From assembly GCA_010015805.1 (NCBI GenBank), contig ML978132.1, positions 434,001-498,000 on the forward strand: a DNA stretch of 64,000 nt, written 5' to 3'. Positions 37,127-53,203 of this stretch are shown piece after piece. The notes beneath the pieces are model-generated. The model worked only from the letters and a program-made list of their open reading frames with translations. It was not told where the DNA came from and searched no databases. The position numbers were made by a program, and so were the translations under genes. Position 1 is the stretch's first letter, and each line of letters begins with the position of its first letter. Source of the stretch: Rhizodiscina lignyota. Its lineage: Eukaryota > Ascomycota > Dothideomycetes > Aulographales > Rhizodiscinaceae.

Positions 37127-38699
37127 ATGACTAAAAAGTGCACGCTTTTATTTGGCCTTGTGTGTTTGCAGGTACTTGTGTCTGCAGTCCCTGCCCCTCG
37201 AAATCTCGATGTGGAACAGCTACAGCAGCGGGAGACGCTCGTCACGGCATTACCTTCTGGACCGTCAGGAGCTTCAGGATCGCTTGCAGGGCCAAAGTCG
37301 CTCCTAGGTTATGACCCAGTCTTTGCTAGAGAAGTACCTGATCATTCGGATGTCGACTTCACTCTTGCTCCTGGACAGTCCGAAGATGCCGATCTTGGAC
37401 TGTATATTGACCTTACCAAAGCGCATAACCCTCAACCAATTAGAGGAGGGACTCAGAAACCCACCGACCCAGGGCCTCGTGAGTGAACTTATTCAATACA
37501 TATCTGTAGTATATTTACCGCGATCAGGAAACATGGCGTATGAACGCATCAACTCCGATCTATTCCTCCCTCCAAATTCCGACGCTGGCGACGTGCCCAA
37601 TGCCGTTTGGCCTTTGGGTCTCTCTCACAACAGACATGGTCAAGCTGGCGCCGGCTGGGCGCGACAGCAGAATACCGACGAACTTCCAATCGCTACGGCA
37701 ATGGCTGGGGTGGACATGCGGCTCGAGCCTTACGCCTATCGCGAACTCCACTGGCACAAACAAGACGAATGGTCCCTGATCTTGAACGGCAGCGTCCGCA
37801 TCTCCTCCGTCAACGAAGCTGGCCAGACTACAATTGACGACCTTGTTGCTGGTGACGTGTGGTTCTTCCCTGCTGGTGTACCTCACAATATTCAGGCTAA
37901 AGAGTACGGCGTGGAGTTCTTGTTGGTCTTCGACGACGGCTCATTCAGTGAAGACAATACCTTCCTCGTCTCGGAGCTGTTCGAACGGAATCCGAAGAGC
38001 GTTCTCGCAAAGAATTTTCGGACCGACGTCAGTGCGTTCGATGACCTTCCAGATGGCCAGCTCTACATTTTTCCGGGAACACCGCTCCCAGCAAACGCGT
38101 CCGAGCAGAATGTCACAGGGCCGGCTGGACCTATTCCAAAGGAAGAAAGCTACACGTACCACTTCTCCAAGCAGGCAGCGTACGAAGTCCCTGGCGGTAG
38201 CGTCAAAATAATCGATCCATTGAACTTTCCGATCGCCTCCAACTTCTCCGCCGCCCTCTTCACAATTGAGCCTGGTGCCATGCGCGAAATCCACTGGCAC
38301 ACGCGCTCCGATGAATGGTCCTACTTCATTTCCGGCATAGCCCGATTGACTGTGTTCTCTGCCCCTGAATCAAGCCGGACGTTTGACTTCCATCCCGGGG
38401 ATGTCGGATACGTTCCAGTACCGAATGCTCACTACATAGAGAATGTCGGAACCGAGCCACTTGTCTACCTCGAGATGCTGTTGGCAGGAGCTTACAACGA
38501 CATTAGTGACGAGCTATGTTCTATATCTTTGGAAAGTGTTGCGATGAAGACAGGTGAAGACCATCTGTCAAGTTTCAAACTGCTCCGCATGTACACGTTC
38601 GACACAGGCCGAAGCAACTGTGGTAACGGCGAACTCTGCGCGCAAGGGGGTTTCCCCAAGTCCTTCGACAGAGTGCACCGAGAACGCCTTGCTTGCTGA
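37127..38699 (+). CDS. Secreted bicupin oxalate decarboxylase
   Basis: Mn-dependent enzyme that splits oxalate to formate and CO2. Exons 37127-37478 and 37528-38699; 507 residues. Signal peptide CTLLFGLVCLQVLVSA. The first cupin carries RELHWHKQDEWS and PAGVPHNI, the second REIHWHTRSDEWS and NAHYIEN, so both metal sites (H-x-H-x4-E and late His) are complete. Intron donor GTGAGT joins GPR to NMAYERIN in phase. N-glycosylation sites are present (e.g. NASEQN, NVTG). After GAYNDIS the C-terminus is unusual: instead of the usual ~50-residue helical tail the frame reads DELCSISLESVAMKTGED and ends in RERLAC. An additional intron near 38515-38560 could change the tail but gives no better match. Confidence 0.87.
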
Positions 38700-39948
38700 G
38701 CTTGTATCCGATCTTGCGTGGAATCTGCCCTTAATGTTTGCATCGACGTGAGAAACTTTCAGCATCTACGCATTTCACCGCCCACGGTTACCGACGCATG
38801 ATATGCAAAGTTTGAATTCTTTAATTCCTACATGTACAGAGGCTGATGCGCCCTTTATGTATCAGCATATATTCGCCATTACGCAGATACTCTTTATACT
38901 GAAGAGTAGATGCAGTTTAGCTAAGATACCTTACACGCCAGCAGTCACGAGCTACAGCGCGTTTCGGTCGCACCTTGGAAGTGGGTGTATCGAGTGATGT
39001 ACAGTTTGGTGACGAACAGCTACCGTCTCGTGCTCCTACTTCTATTCTAGAAGGTGGGTTAGATCTTGTTCTTAAATAGTAAGGGTCAGTAACGTCGCCG
39101 ATAGCATGCCTGGCAGCAGATACATGCACACATCAAGCCCAGCGTCAAAACCGCTCTCTTAAGGATTCTTGTACGTCGCAATGCTATCAGAGCGCTAGCC
39201 AGGCATATGAAGCCGCCAACGAATTGTGTACACATGTCCAACAGGATCGCGGAATGGTATAAACCGCAGGTATTTCCTAGCCTCGACAGCTTTACTCGTA
39301 GGGTACGCATGGAGTTTGGCAGTAAACCGCGAGGTCAAGCTCGCCTGACCTCCAAGAAGGGAATCCACGGCGAGAGTGGCTCGAACGATCGGGTTGAGGA
39401 CGCGATGGTGTCTCGTGAGACTGTGCCACCGGGAAGCCATGGATTGGATGGACCTAGAGCGTTGGAAGTTGGTCGAAACTAGAGCAAGCACCGTAAGTTA
39501 CCGAAGACGATAGAATATCTTGATTCCCCGCACGGAATCGTCATTCCGCTGGACTATGCATGATCGGTATCGAGGATTGCACGGCAGATCGTCAAATTCC
39601 AGGGCTCGATCCAGCACGAGTCGTCGGATGGCGCTCGGTCCGTGCGCGACACGTAAGAATCGCGATGCACGAGTCATGATCCATATTGCACGAACGTAAG
39701 AGCAATTCCGCTAACTTGCTGACTTGAATTGATGTCATCCTATGCTAAAATGATGCCTGTGAACTTTTCATGCTGTCTTGAACTCGATTCCCACTGCGGA
39801 TGACCCAGACCGATCGCTCGGCCATCTGGCTCTCCGCTCCTAAGAATGCCTCAACTGCCAATGCACACAAAACGAAGATGCCAAAACCCAATACGCCCTC
39901 GAGCATTTCTCGTCAAATCGTGTAAGTCGTGGAAATCGTAGACAGGTG
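38700..39948. other. Intergenic, no gene recognised
   Basis: 1.25 kb between convergent genes. Short frames on both strands at 39190-39490 overlap each other and look accidental. Confidence 0.45.
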
Positions 39949-40259
39949 TTACGGAAGTCGCGCCTCGGCTTCTGAGCACTGCGATCTGCGTGGCAGTGCG
40001 TCAAGCTGCCTTTCTGCTTCTTCAAGACCGGCCTCGTAGCTGATATTGAACGTCGCTGCGAGATAGGATGCGTAGCGGTTGCGATAGCCAGAAGAGAATG
40101 GGAGTTTGGAATCGGAATAGGATGTCACGGGTTCTGGAAACATTTTGTTAACCCAAGCGTTAATCGAGGGGTTTGTGGCGGTGTAATACCTCCGTTCACA
40201 GCAATTGAGGGCACAGAGGAAGCTACTGAGCTCGCCCTTGATGAGCGACGACTATCCAT
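39949..40259 (-). CDS. Small orphan protein, two exons
   Basis: Exon 1 40190-40259, exon 2 39949-40133, intron 40134-40189 (56 nt, GTATTA donor, TTAAC branch, CCAG acceptor); 84 residues. Reads MDSRRSSRASSVASS, then IAVNGEPVTSYSDSKLPFSS, GYRNRYASYLAATFNISYEA and a Glu-rich end. The N-terminus is Ser/Arg-rich; the rest is mixed with a likely helix (GLEEAERQLDAL). Support: a TATA box at the right distance, start codon, phase-consistent splicing and amino-acid composition like a real protein. I recognise no family. Both exons were found by hand; without expression data it stays a candidate. Confidence 0.5.
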
Positions 40260-41825
40260 GATGAAGAAGGAAAGTGGACTTAGTACTAGAAAAAGAGTAA
40301 TCGGTGGAATTAAATGCTACGCAGCCAACCCTGGGAGAATATGCAACTGAAGTGTCGGTGAAGGTGAGGAACAGGAACGGTGAGCGAAGCGAAAACGACG
40401 GTGTATATATAAAGCTGGAACGATGCCTCCTGAGAAATTTAGACCGATCGTGAGAGAAGGCACGCAGAGGCGCAAGCAGACTAGATAATTGGGGAATGAG
40501 ACTAATGTTGGGACGACGCTGGAATCATTTATCCAATATGACGCCAGAGAAGAACGCCAATAGGGGCATCACGAGGCGCGGACTCGACGATCACACTCCA
40601 ACGGCAGCACCAAGAATGCAAATTTGGGGTGCGTATGCGCGAATTTCTTGCCTTAGCTAAGAGGAGCCACTGCTCGCATGGCGGGGCCGAATCGAACGCA
40701 TCGTCGCAACGAGAGTGGTCGTCAAGGAGTGCCCACCGCCTGTTGACGCCACGTGAGGATAATCAGCGGTCCCTTAGTCTCTAGGTCGATGTCTCGCAGC
40801 GCCTAAAGCGGTGAATTGGCCGCTGGAAGGCTTCCTGCGGTAGGCTCGGTGGGTGAGGGCCCGCGAGGGCTGAGGCAGGTCATCGGCAGAAATATCCCAC
40901 AGTGTCCCGAAAATCGCCTTCATCAACCGCCATCAGAACCTTTATATCATCTTGTGCAGTCCAATGACATTAATCCCGCATACCAGGTGAATGCCGTACG
41001 GCATGGCAAGACGGTCGCTTCTGCCGTCTCGGATCATCAGAGCGCAGCAGCCGACATTGACACTATGGATCGGGATGCTCGCGCTACCGTTGTATCGGTA
41101 CGGAGCCCATCTCGACGCTCACAACAAGGAGTTTGCCGCACCCATGTCGAACCTCATGAACGGAAACTCCTCGACATTGGCAATTGAGGGAAATAAAGAG
41201 CTTATTGATGAGACAATTGACATGCTCAGGCTAAAAGAAAGATACAAGCGAGTCTCCAAGAGCCAACTGGCACTGCGTAGACAAAGAAACGACAATTCGA
41301 TGCCAGTTTGCGCCTGGGGACTGGAATAAATCGCGCATTGGCACACCAACGTCTCACTTTCACATGTACGCGCCGTTTCCTTCATAAAAAGGAGAGTATT
41401 CTAGCAGCACAGCCTCCAGACTAGCCAGATTCTGGCTCCGAAGAAGGTACCAAAAATCCCGCAGCATGACCTCAGCTTTTGACCACGGCATTTGGAAATC
41501 TATCAAGCAATGGCATCGTATCTCTCTCCTAGGTTGGATGTGTGGTTGCATTCCAAAATCAGAGAATGCACCAATCGCACACCACTCGAACGAACTGCGA
41601 GGTAGGAACCGGTTCATTAGTGCTGGTATCTTGACACGTCCTTGATAGCTCTTTGTTGTTCTCGCCTGCCTTCATATTGCTCGTCTTCGCTCTCATGTGC
41701 AGATATTTTTTATTGAGCTTCAGCTGAGCCCTCATCTGCTCCGCTTCTTACAAATCTCGCTCCCCGGCAGGGGCCTTATGAACGTGACGATCTCACCCCC
41801 TCCTGAATTCGCAAATTGCACCACC
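40260..41825. other. Divergent promoter region, orphan gene / Na,K-type ATPase
   Basis: About 1.57 kb. Frames of 110-120 codons on the plus strand at 40816-41187 and 40991-41329 overlap in different frames and have no recognisable features. In-frame ATGs upstream of the ATPase start (e.g. 41778) exist but have a poorer context. Confidence 0.45.
40404..40413 (-). promoter_or_regulatory. Candidate TATA box of the small orphan gene
   Basis: TTTATATATA read on the minus strand, about 145 bases upstream of the start at 40259, followed by a pyrimidine-rich leader. Confidence 0.4.
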
Positions 41826-45662
<3,837 letters not shown>

Positions 45663-47429
45663 CGATTTCAATCTTCTCTCGACGGCGGGTTGAGGCACTC
45701 ATGATTTTACGCGGAGATTCAAGACATTGACATTACGGCATGGAAGCCGAGGACAGAGTTAGAATGACTTGGATGTTTTATATATCATTTTCAATGAGTG
45801 TTTATATATTTTCGGTGTGTCCAAATGCAAACAGCAATGTTCAAAGCCTTCTCACATCTTAGTCTCATTACCCATCTTGCATGGTGCACTGGTGAGGATA
45901 TCAATGCCCGGAAAAGCAAGAAATGTCGACATGCAGTGAGCAGAATAGCTTGAATCTGTCTGAGTCTCTTGTCCAATTCATCTACTCCATATACTTCTTG
46001 TGCTTTAGCATGCGCCTCGTGCGGTAATGATTAATCCACTCGCAAGCTTAGTTCAGATGGTGGGCTTATACCCCGTTACCATATGCAGTGCTGTCCAGTG
46101 GTTGACGTACTTTCGACTGGACGATAAATTAGCTCCTCAGTATTGGTTTTAAAGCTACCACAAGGTAGCTTCAGGAGATAACAGGACATGAAACCCCACG
46201 CTACCACCGGGGCTAAGAGGCACTGTTCGCTCCGATATCCTTAAATGATTGCGTTGGGTAATATCAAGACTGCTTGAGAATCAAGAAAAAAGAAAGGAAA
46301 TCATAAAATATTAGAATATACGATCAGATGATCTGGCTCCTCAGATTTGACATGCAGATCTCACAAGACGAACGGAGAAAAAGGAGACTAGTAAAGTCTT
46401 GCTAATGTGGTGCTGCAAGATTATCCGGGGGCGTACCAGATGTCTGGTCAGAGTCATGTAACTTCTGTAAGCTTGAGTGTGCCACATGGAGGATGTTCGA
46501 CTGCTCGAATCATGAAGCGGAGAGTCCGACGTGTAGATGGAAAGCGAGCTCACTGTTAGACCACGCCCGCTGAAGACACATCCTCTTTATCCAAGAGCAT
46601 GCCTCGAGATTAAGTCTGCCGCCTGTCAACTTGTCTCCTGACTGTGTCAAAATGTCTGCTGGCAACCGTTTCGGGCTATGGCCAAACTGGAAAATTTCAC
46701 GAATCCATGTTTCCGGCCGCGTCGTCAACGTGCCGGGTAAGTTCTCTTCGAACGGAACATCATTATTAGAAAGAACTGCATTCGTACGTAAATCTGTACC
46801 ATCAAAGGGTGGCTTGTGAGGTTGACAGGCTCATGCTGTTATGAATGTAGGCAGCGCAGCTTACCGCAGCGGAAAAGGTATCAAATACCCACAACCCTAA
46901 CCCTGCGCTGATAAAGTTATCATCATGTGGTTCGCGACGTCGATGGAAATGATTCATTATTAGATTTCACCCAGAATAAGAACCTGTGACGATTCCGAGC
47001 CGTTCGATCTCATGATTGTCTCGGCTATGTACGGTGAATAGATCGCCACCATCCAATCCGGCGATTTCTGTTACCTGATGGAACCCACTGCGAACTGGAC
47101 TCTGCATGTCATGTACGCACCGCGGGAAGGACGACGGCCACTAGACAGCATGCCACCAACAACCATGTCACCACGAGGCCGTGGTGCGGTTACAACACGA
47201 ACTAGAACTTGCTTTTACTCTTGCTAAAGATTCGCTCTTCTCATTGCTCCTTCTCCCTCCTGTCGTTTGATTCGCGCATTGTTACGTCGGTCAGCTTTGT
47301 ACTGCCCCTCGGTTGCCTAGGGTCGCTGGAGCATTCTCCGCAATTGAGCGACTCTCTCAAGATACTACAAAGAAATAAAGTATCCTTTACCTTGAACTAC
47401 ACTTTCGGTTACATTTCCTACTCAAGACC
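45663..47429. other. Intergenic with a possible orphan exon
   Basis: 1.77 kb between two plus-strand genes. An open stretch from ATG 46652 reads MSAGNRFGLWPNWKISRIHV and ends at a consensus GTAAGT donor (46739), but no convincing following exon was fixed. Near 46892-46907 the plus strand has AACCCTAACCC, a telomere-like motif. Otherwise nothing recognised. Confidence 0.4.
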
Positions 47430-48200
47430 ATGCCGTCGCCGCCAAAGCAGAGGAAGATTGCCCTCGTCGGCAGTCGCTCAGTCGGTCTGCGCGCCCCCAA
47501 AACTTTCGGATACGTTCACATGCTAACCTCGAGTCTTGTGAATAGGCAAATCTTCCCTCACTGTGCAATTCGTAGACGGCCACTTTGTCGACAGCTACTA
47601 TCCCACGATCGAGAACACATTCAGCAAGATTATAAAGTTGAAGGGGCAGGACTATGCGACGGAGATTATCGACACCGCGGGGCAGGTAAGGTTTGCCTTA
47701 CAGGCAGAGTGGCGCGACAAACTGCTCATGCAAGACGTTCTGGAATAAAGGCAGCTGACGCGATGCGCGAACACCAGGATGAGTACAGCATCCTCAACTC
47801 GAAACACTTCATTGGCATTCATGGATACATGTTGGTTTACTCGGTGGGCTCGAGGCAGTCGTTTGAGATGATGAAGATCATTCGGGACAAGATACTGAAT
47901 CACCTGGTGCGCTGCATAACACCTGCCTGAGATGATGGGTGGCTGATTTGATGAAAATAGGGCACGGATTGGGTCCCAATCGTCATCGTCGGCAACAAGT
48001 GCGATTTACGGCCCGAACAACGGCAAGTCGAAAAGGAGCAAGGAAGGGCCTTAGGCGAGGAATTCAAGTGCGCATGGACGGAAGCCAGCGCAAGGTATAA
48101 CGAGAACGTCGCGAAGGCCTTCGAGATGATGATTGTGGAGATCGAGAAGTCGCAGAACCCGAGCGAACCAACCGGTGGAAACAAGTGCATCGTCATGTAA
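47430..48200 (+). CDS. rhb1: Rheb small GTPase
   Basis: Ras-family GTPase that activates TORC1 and affects arginine uptake in fungi. Exons 47430-47484, 47546-47685, 47778-47906, 47961-48200; 187 residues. G1 GSRSVGKSSLT with the Rheb-specific Arg, switch I SYYPTIENTF, G3 IDTAGQDEYSI, G4 GNKCD, G5-like TEASA, and a C-terminal CaaX box CIVM for farnesylation. The MVYS block of G3-G4 reads GYMLVYSVGSRQSFEM, Rheb-like. Intron 1 donor is GTCTGC, non-consensus but phase-required. Tandem with SerRS, 603 bp apart. Confidence 0.95.
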
Positions 48201-48803
48201 TGCTCGGACTGAAGCCCAAGCTTACATTTTCGATGAAGTGAAAGCTAGTTAGAGTTCGGGACTAGCGATCAATGATGAGTTGGCCAAGAGGTCCCTTTAC
48301 CGGATTGATATTTGGGTGCAGCGTGCTCAATCGAGGAGTTGCTGCATTGGTCATACAGCTATCCTTTTCTACGGCAGCATTATCAGAAAACCAAGAGTGC
48401 CTGGGGTATTCAGTCGGCTTTAGATTCCAATCTTGTACTGGTTGTTGGAGCAGGTGGCGTCCGAGTCTTTATGCTTGGTGGATTTTGGGCGGCAATTCGT
48501 CTTTGCGGCGTAGATGTAGACCTGGCTAGCGATTGAATCAAGACATGCCTTTCGTCTTTTCTTGAACTCGACGTCTTGATGAAGCTTTTATATCCTTCTC
48601 ATCATGCTGCCCCTCCCCCGCCAAACCCAAAGCGAGCGCCAAATTAGCGCGCGCGTACATGACTCAGGAGCATTATCCCACATCAGGGTCCAAGGAGGCT
48701 CGCGACACTTGAAATTAAAATAACACAAATCTACAGCTCGTTCTAAAGACTCTTTCTCTGCAGTTTTCGAGTGTCATATTGCTGCTTGCCCACCAACGTA
48801 ACC
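48201..48803. other. Intergenic between rhb1 and SES1
   Basis: 603 bases. The last 60 contain a CT-rich leader before the SerRS start. A CCTCCCCCGCC tract near 48607 may be promoter sequence. No gene seen. Confidence 0.5.
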
Positions 48804-50451
48804 ATGACGATCGATATTAACGATTTCATCGCCGAACGCGGCGGCGACCCCAAAAAGATCCTCGAGAGTCAGCGGCGGCGGTATGCGTCAGAGGCAGTAG
48901 TAGACGAGGTCATTGCGATGTTCGAGGACCATAGAAAGAGTGGGTGAGCTTCAAAATTGTGTAAGAAGCTTTGGCTCACGACTATCTACAGCACAATACG
49001 AGGCTACGCAAATTGGCAGCGCAATCAACGCGAAGCAGAAGGAGATTGGACAGAAGAAGAAGGTCAGTGGGATACTTGGAGCTCCCCATGATATCATGAG
49101 GCAGCCTGCTAACTATCGCAGGCGAAAGAGAATGCAGACGACTTGCTCAAAGAGAAAGAAGACCTACAGAAGAAGAAGAAGGACCAGGAAGACCTCGCGG
49201 CCGAGAAACTGGTACAGTTAAATCGCAAGGTCAAGACGATTGGCAACTACGTCCACGAATCGGTACCCGTGAGCGACAACGAGGATAATAATGCGCCGAT
49301 TCGGACATGGGCGCCTGAAGGCGTGACGCCGGAGAAGAAGGACTGCCTTTCGCATCACGAGGTCTTGACAAGAATAGATGGCTACGATCCTGAGCGCGGT
49401 GTGAAGATTGTGGGACACAGGGGATACTGTCTGACGGGATATGGACTGTTCCTGAATTTGGCGCTTGTGAATTATGGCCTAGAATTCCTCTTTAACAAGG
49501 GATTCAAGCCCAACCAGCCGCCGTTCTTCATGCTGCGGGAGGCCATGGCGAAGACAGCGCAGCTGGAACAGTTCGACGAGGAGCTCTACAAAGTCACGGA
49601 CGATGGAACGGCAGAGACGGACAAGTATCTCATCGCTACCTCAGAACAGCCGATCTCTGCGCTGCACGAGGGCGAGTGGCTACAAGATCAAGATTTGCCC
49701 ATTAAGTATGCTGGGTACAGCACATGCTTCCGCAAAGAAGCGGGCAAGCATGGCAAGGAAGCGTGGGGTGTTTTCAGAGTTCATCAGTTCGAAAAGGTAA
49801 GATTTTAACGTACGTCACAGACGGCCAAAACTGACACTGCGGAATAGATCGAGCAATTCGTCTTCTGCAAGCCTGAGAAGTCTTGGGAGGAGTTTGACCA
49901 AATGATCAACACTGCCGAAGAGTTCTACAAATCCCTCAAGATTCCGTACCAAGTTGTCGCCATCGTCTCCGGCGCACTGAACAATGCCGCTTCAAAGAAG
50001 TACGACCTTGAGGCGTGGTTCCCGTTCCAGGGAGAGTACAAGGAACTGGTGTCTTGCTCGAACTGCACGGACTACCAATGTCGTGAGCTGGAGATCAGGT
50101 ATGGTTCGAAAGAGAAGACTGAGATCAGGAAGAAGTATGCGCATGCGCTAAATTGTACGTTATGTGCGACTGAGCGCGCGCTGTGCTGTATCCTTGAGAA
50201 CTATCAGAAAGAGGATGTAAGTTTAAATGCCATGAGTGGAAAGGTCAGATTACTGATTATGCATATAGGGTCTCGAGGTTCCAGAAGTGCTACGCAAATA
50301 CATCCCAGGCCAACCGGAATTCATCCCTTACACCAAAGAGCTCCCCAAGGATACCACCTCGGCCAAGGTCAAGGGCAAAGCAGGCGGCCCAGCACCGAAA
50401 GTACCCAAGCCCGGAGATGTTGCAGACAAAGTTAAGGACCTGAAAGTCTGA
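48804..50451 (+). CDS. SES1: Cytosolic seryl-tRNA synthetase
   Basis: Charges tRNA-Ser. Exons 48804-48939, 48992-49062, 49122-49796, 49848-50216, 50269-50451; 477 residues. N-terminal long-arm coiled coil ([31 protein letters not shown]) is the tRNA-binding helical hairpin. Class II core: motif 1 region [18 protein letters not shown], motif 2 [20 protein letters not shown] with the essential Arg, then QFEKIEQFVF, and motif 3 [19 protein letters not shown]. The family block HHEVL and GHRGYCLTG are present. C-terminal basic tail ([17 protein letters not shown]) is an extension seen in eukaryotic SerRS. The intron 1 donor is GTGGGT. Confidence 0.97.
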
Positions 50452-50991
50452 GCGTAACAGTGGCCATTCCACGGTTTTATTATGATTTGCAATGTCGTTG
50501 GCGTACAAAATCCTTGCATATGGCCGGAGTCTGGAGGACTTCAATCTTCAAGGGCTTTGTCACGTCTTAAATGATGTAGAACGCGGTTATGCATCAAGTA
50601 GAGACGAAAGAGGCGCTGAAGTATATGAATAAGGTCGTGCATGGAAAGATCGGGGTCAGGTATCCACGATAGATGAAGCTAGCATAAATGATCATGATGA
50701 GTACCAATCCTCCATTGGCATTATTGCAATTTGACAAATGCAAGGCTTTGTGCATCAGGAAATCCATGATTCAATAGCTATTTTCGCTATTCGAGTGAAG
50801 AGGTATAAGACATATTATACATATCCACGAGAGCTTCTCTATTGCTCTTCCAGAATCCTCCGACGCCGCCCATGCAATACTGTACAGTGTATACCGTCTT
50901 CTTGATCTCCCTTCTCCAATTCGGAGCCTTAAGATGTCGTGTCTTCTCTCCAGAACTTTCGGAGCTCGTCTTTTCGCATCCCTCCGCCTCT
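50452..50991. other. Intergenic between convergent SES1 and TIM8
   Basis: 540 bases, no gene recognised; contains the two 3' regions. Confidence 0.5.
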
Positions 50992-51348
50992 TCATGAGCT
51001 TGTCCTCATATTCTCCAACTGTTTCAGCACCAAGTGGCTCGCGTCCATGAACCTCTCTACGCAATTCTGCATGCACGGCTCCTCGTACTTGTCCAGCTTG
51101 CCGCTCGAAATTTTCCCGATGCATTTCTTGAAGCACATATCAGTGAGGGAGTGGATTGCTGTTACGTGAGAAAGTCAGTACGTGCTCCAATACAGATAAC
51201 CACATAAAATAGGGAGCTATGGGAGCGTACACTGCTGAATGGTCGCTTTCTGCGCTTCCTGCATGACGAACTGCTGCAGCTCTCTCTTGTCACTGTCGGA
51301 TAGGCTCGACATGTCAAGGTTACCGCTGCTGCCGATTGATCTGTCCAT
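50992..51348 (-). CDS. TIM8: Mitochondrial intermembrane space chaperone Tim8
   Basis: Small Tim that pairs with Tim13 to carry inner-membrane proteins such as Tim23 across the intermembrane space. Exons on the minus strand: 51231-51348 and 50992-51158; 94 residues. Twin Cx3C motif: CFKKC and CMQNC, 15 residues apart, for import by Mia40. Flanks are typical: SSLSDSDKRELQQFVMQEAQ before, IHSLTDM just before the first pair, and VERFMDASHLVLKQLENM after the second. The donor is GTACGC and the exon joint reads Q-Q-S-I-H-S. Tim8 rather than Tim13 is favoured by FVMQEAQKATIQQSIHSLT. Confidence 0.95.
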
Positions 51349-53203
51349 TTTGGCAAATTTTGTCGGGGTACCTGTCGCTGGAGGTAGTGGAGAAGGGAGA
51401 ATATGTATGTGGTTATTCACGGTCGTCTGTCTTCTTCGACAACTTTCAGAGCCTCACGATCCTCATGACTCGGAGACCGAGCTGCGGCCGTGCGTCTTGC
51501 GCAGAGAGTCCAAATTTCACGAGTCATGCATGTTCAAAGCCATCTTCAACTGCAACTGCAGACGAATAATTTCAGAAATATTTATCGAGGAGATCGAGAA
51601 CCTCTTCCGAAGTACCCATAAGCTTTTTACTTGATGCTTGCCGTATATGACAGGCCATCAGATGCAAATGTTTCTCTAATACACCCCCTCGGTTTCCTCG
51701 GTTGTGTCCACTTCCTGTCTCACTTGCAGAAACCGTCCTTCTTACAACTAATACTCGATTGAACTTCAATTGACATATTCAATGATTTGTAGAGCTCATA
51801 TACGAAGCAGAGCTAACGACATGAAACCCAAAACGTCTCGATAACTGAGGTCAATAGCTGACCTGGCTGACTACCGGCATGGAATGTCCATCTCATCAAC
51901 AATCAGCAATCAATTCGTATGGCGGCCGACACAGCAGACTTCGGCGTACCTTGTCAATACATTCAGCCGCTCTACATATGCACTGCTGTAGTTGCGGCTG
52001 TGAGGCACTGCACAAATCTGTCCGAGTACCAAGCCTTGCTATACGCCTTGCTCCGCGAGGTATTTGCTGATACCGCCAAGGTCAGGCTTACGCGATATCC
52101 CAGCCATTCGAACATTCGTTTCGACACATACAGAACATATGTGGCTGGATTTCATTAGACGACATCGCTTTTTTTGCTTACATACCGAATTCCTATCGCA
52201 AAGGCCAAACATCATGCTGTTGTGGAGTGGAAGCGTTCCATTGGTCTATTTATGTTCGAGCAGTGTCATTTGTTGGCCACATTTGGTCTCTTCGTCTCTC
52301 TAAAAGTCCCGAAATAATGTCTACTAACTCCAGAGTCACAGCCCTCCATCCTTTCAGAATACCATCAAAAGACATACGAAGGGACCATAGCCAGGCGTAT
52401 AACCAATAATAGTAAAACAATATTCGAGGCTTAGGCCGGTAAAATGCTAGAGCTCTAGCAATAGCCCACTTCAGTAGCATTTCTTTGGAGCCGTAGCAGG
52501 CAAATGTTCAGCCTCAGAACACCCATTTTCGTCGATAAGCAGGCCCCCAAATACACATACATAAGACCCAGGCTCACCACGCTTTCGTATGTCAAGAGAA
52601 AGATTAGGTATCGCTACTCCAAATCATCCAATCTAGCGATATTAGCCATCACTCTCAACGTGACCAGCGCGCATTCTTGACGCTTCCGGCCACACCATCT
52701 TCCCGTTCTTCGGTCAGACTCGCCTTACTCCCCTGAAGCAGATCACCAGAACCAGCTATTCAGCATCTCAAGTAATCCACCAGCGACCAAACGACAACTC
52801 TTACCAAGAAATCAACAACTACTGCTTTCGGACCGTACAACGGGGGCTAGTGGTTCTGACAATCCCTCCGTCCATTCAAGGAAGCTTGCGAAATAGCGTC
52901 GCCATGTCGATCTTCGGATTTGATATATCACCGTTGCTTGCGAGCTCGAAACTGTCGTGTCAGTTTCAGCATGTATGCCAAATGCTCGGGGACTTTTATT
53001 GCGTCGTCACACCAGAGTTTAGTCCAGCGCTTAAGTTTCTCGAGTTCGATAACACTCTCGATTACACGCCGCTGGACTCTCTCGATCTTCTGCTTGCTGC
53101 ACATTACAATAAAGGAACCTCTTGAGCATTGTTATTGCATTGCTTCATTACTCTCCACACTGTAAATACTTTGGGACAGAGAAGGACCGAGAGTCTCAGC
53201 AGC
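51349..53203. other. Intergenic, no gene recognised
   Basis: About 1.85 kb, divergent promoter side of TIM8 and the Par32-like gene. An 80-codon plus-strand frame at 51919-52158 and others at 52227-52480 and 52850-53125 are unsupported. Confidence 0.45.

Noticed and set aside
38554-38751. Alternative C-terminal reading frame of the oxalate decarboxylase region
   Set aside because: Would need a splice without good signals and gives no better match to the family tail.
40816-41329. Two overlapping 110-120-codon plus-strand frames
   Set aside because: Overlap in different frames, no start context, no recognised features.
51919-52158. 80-codon plus-strand frame starting MAADTADFGVPC
   Set aside because: Mixed composition and a possible donor at the end, but no following exon and no family; not enough to list.
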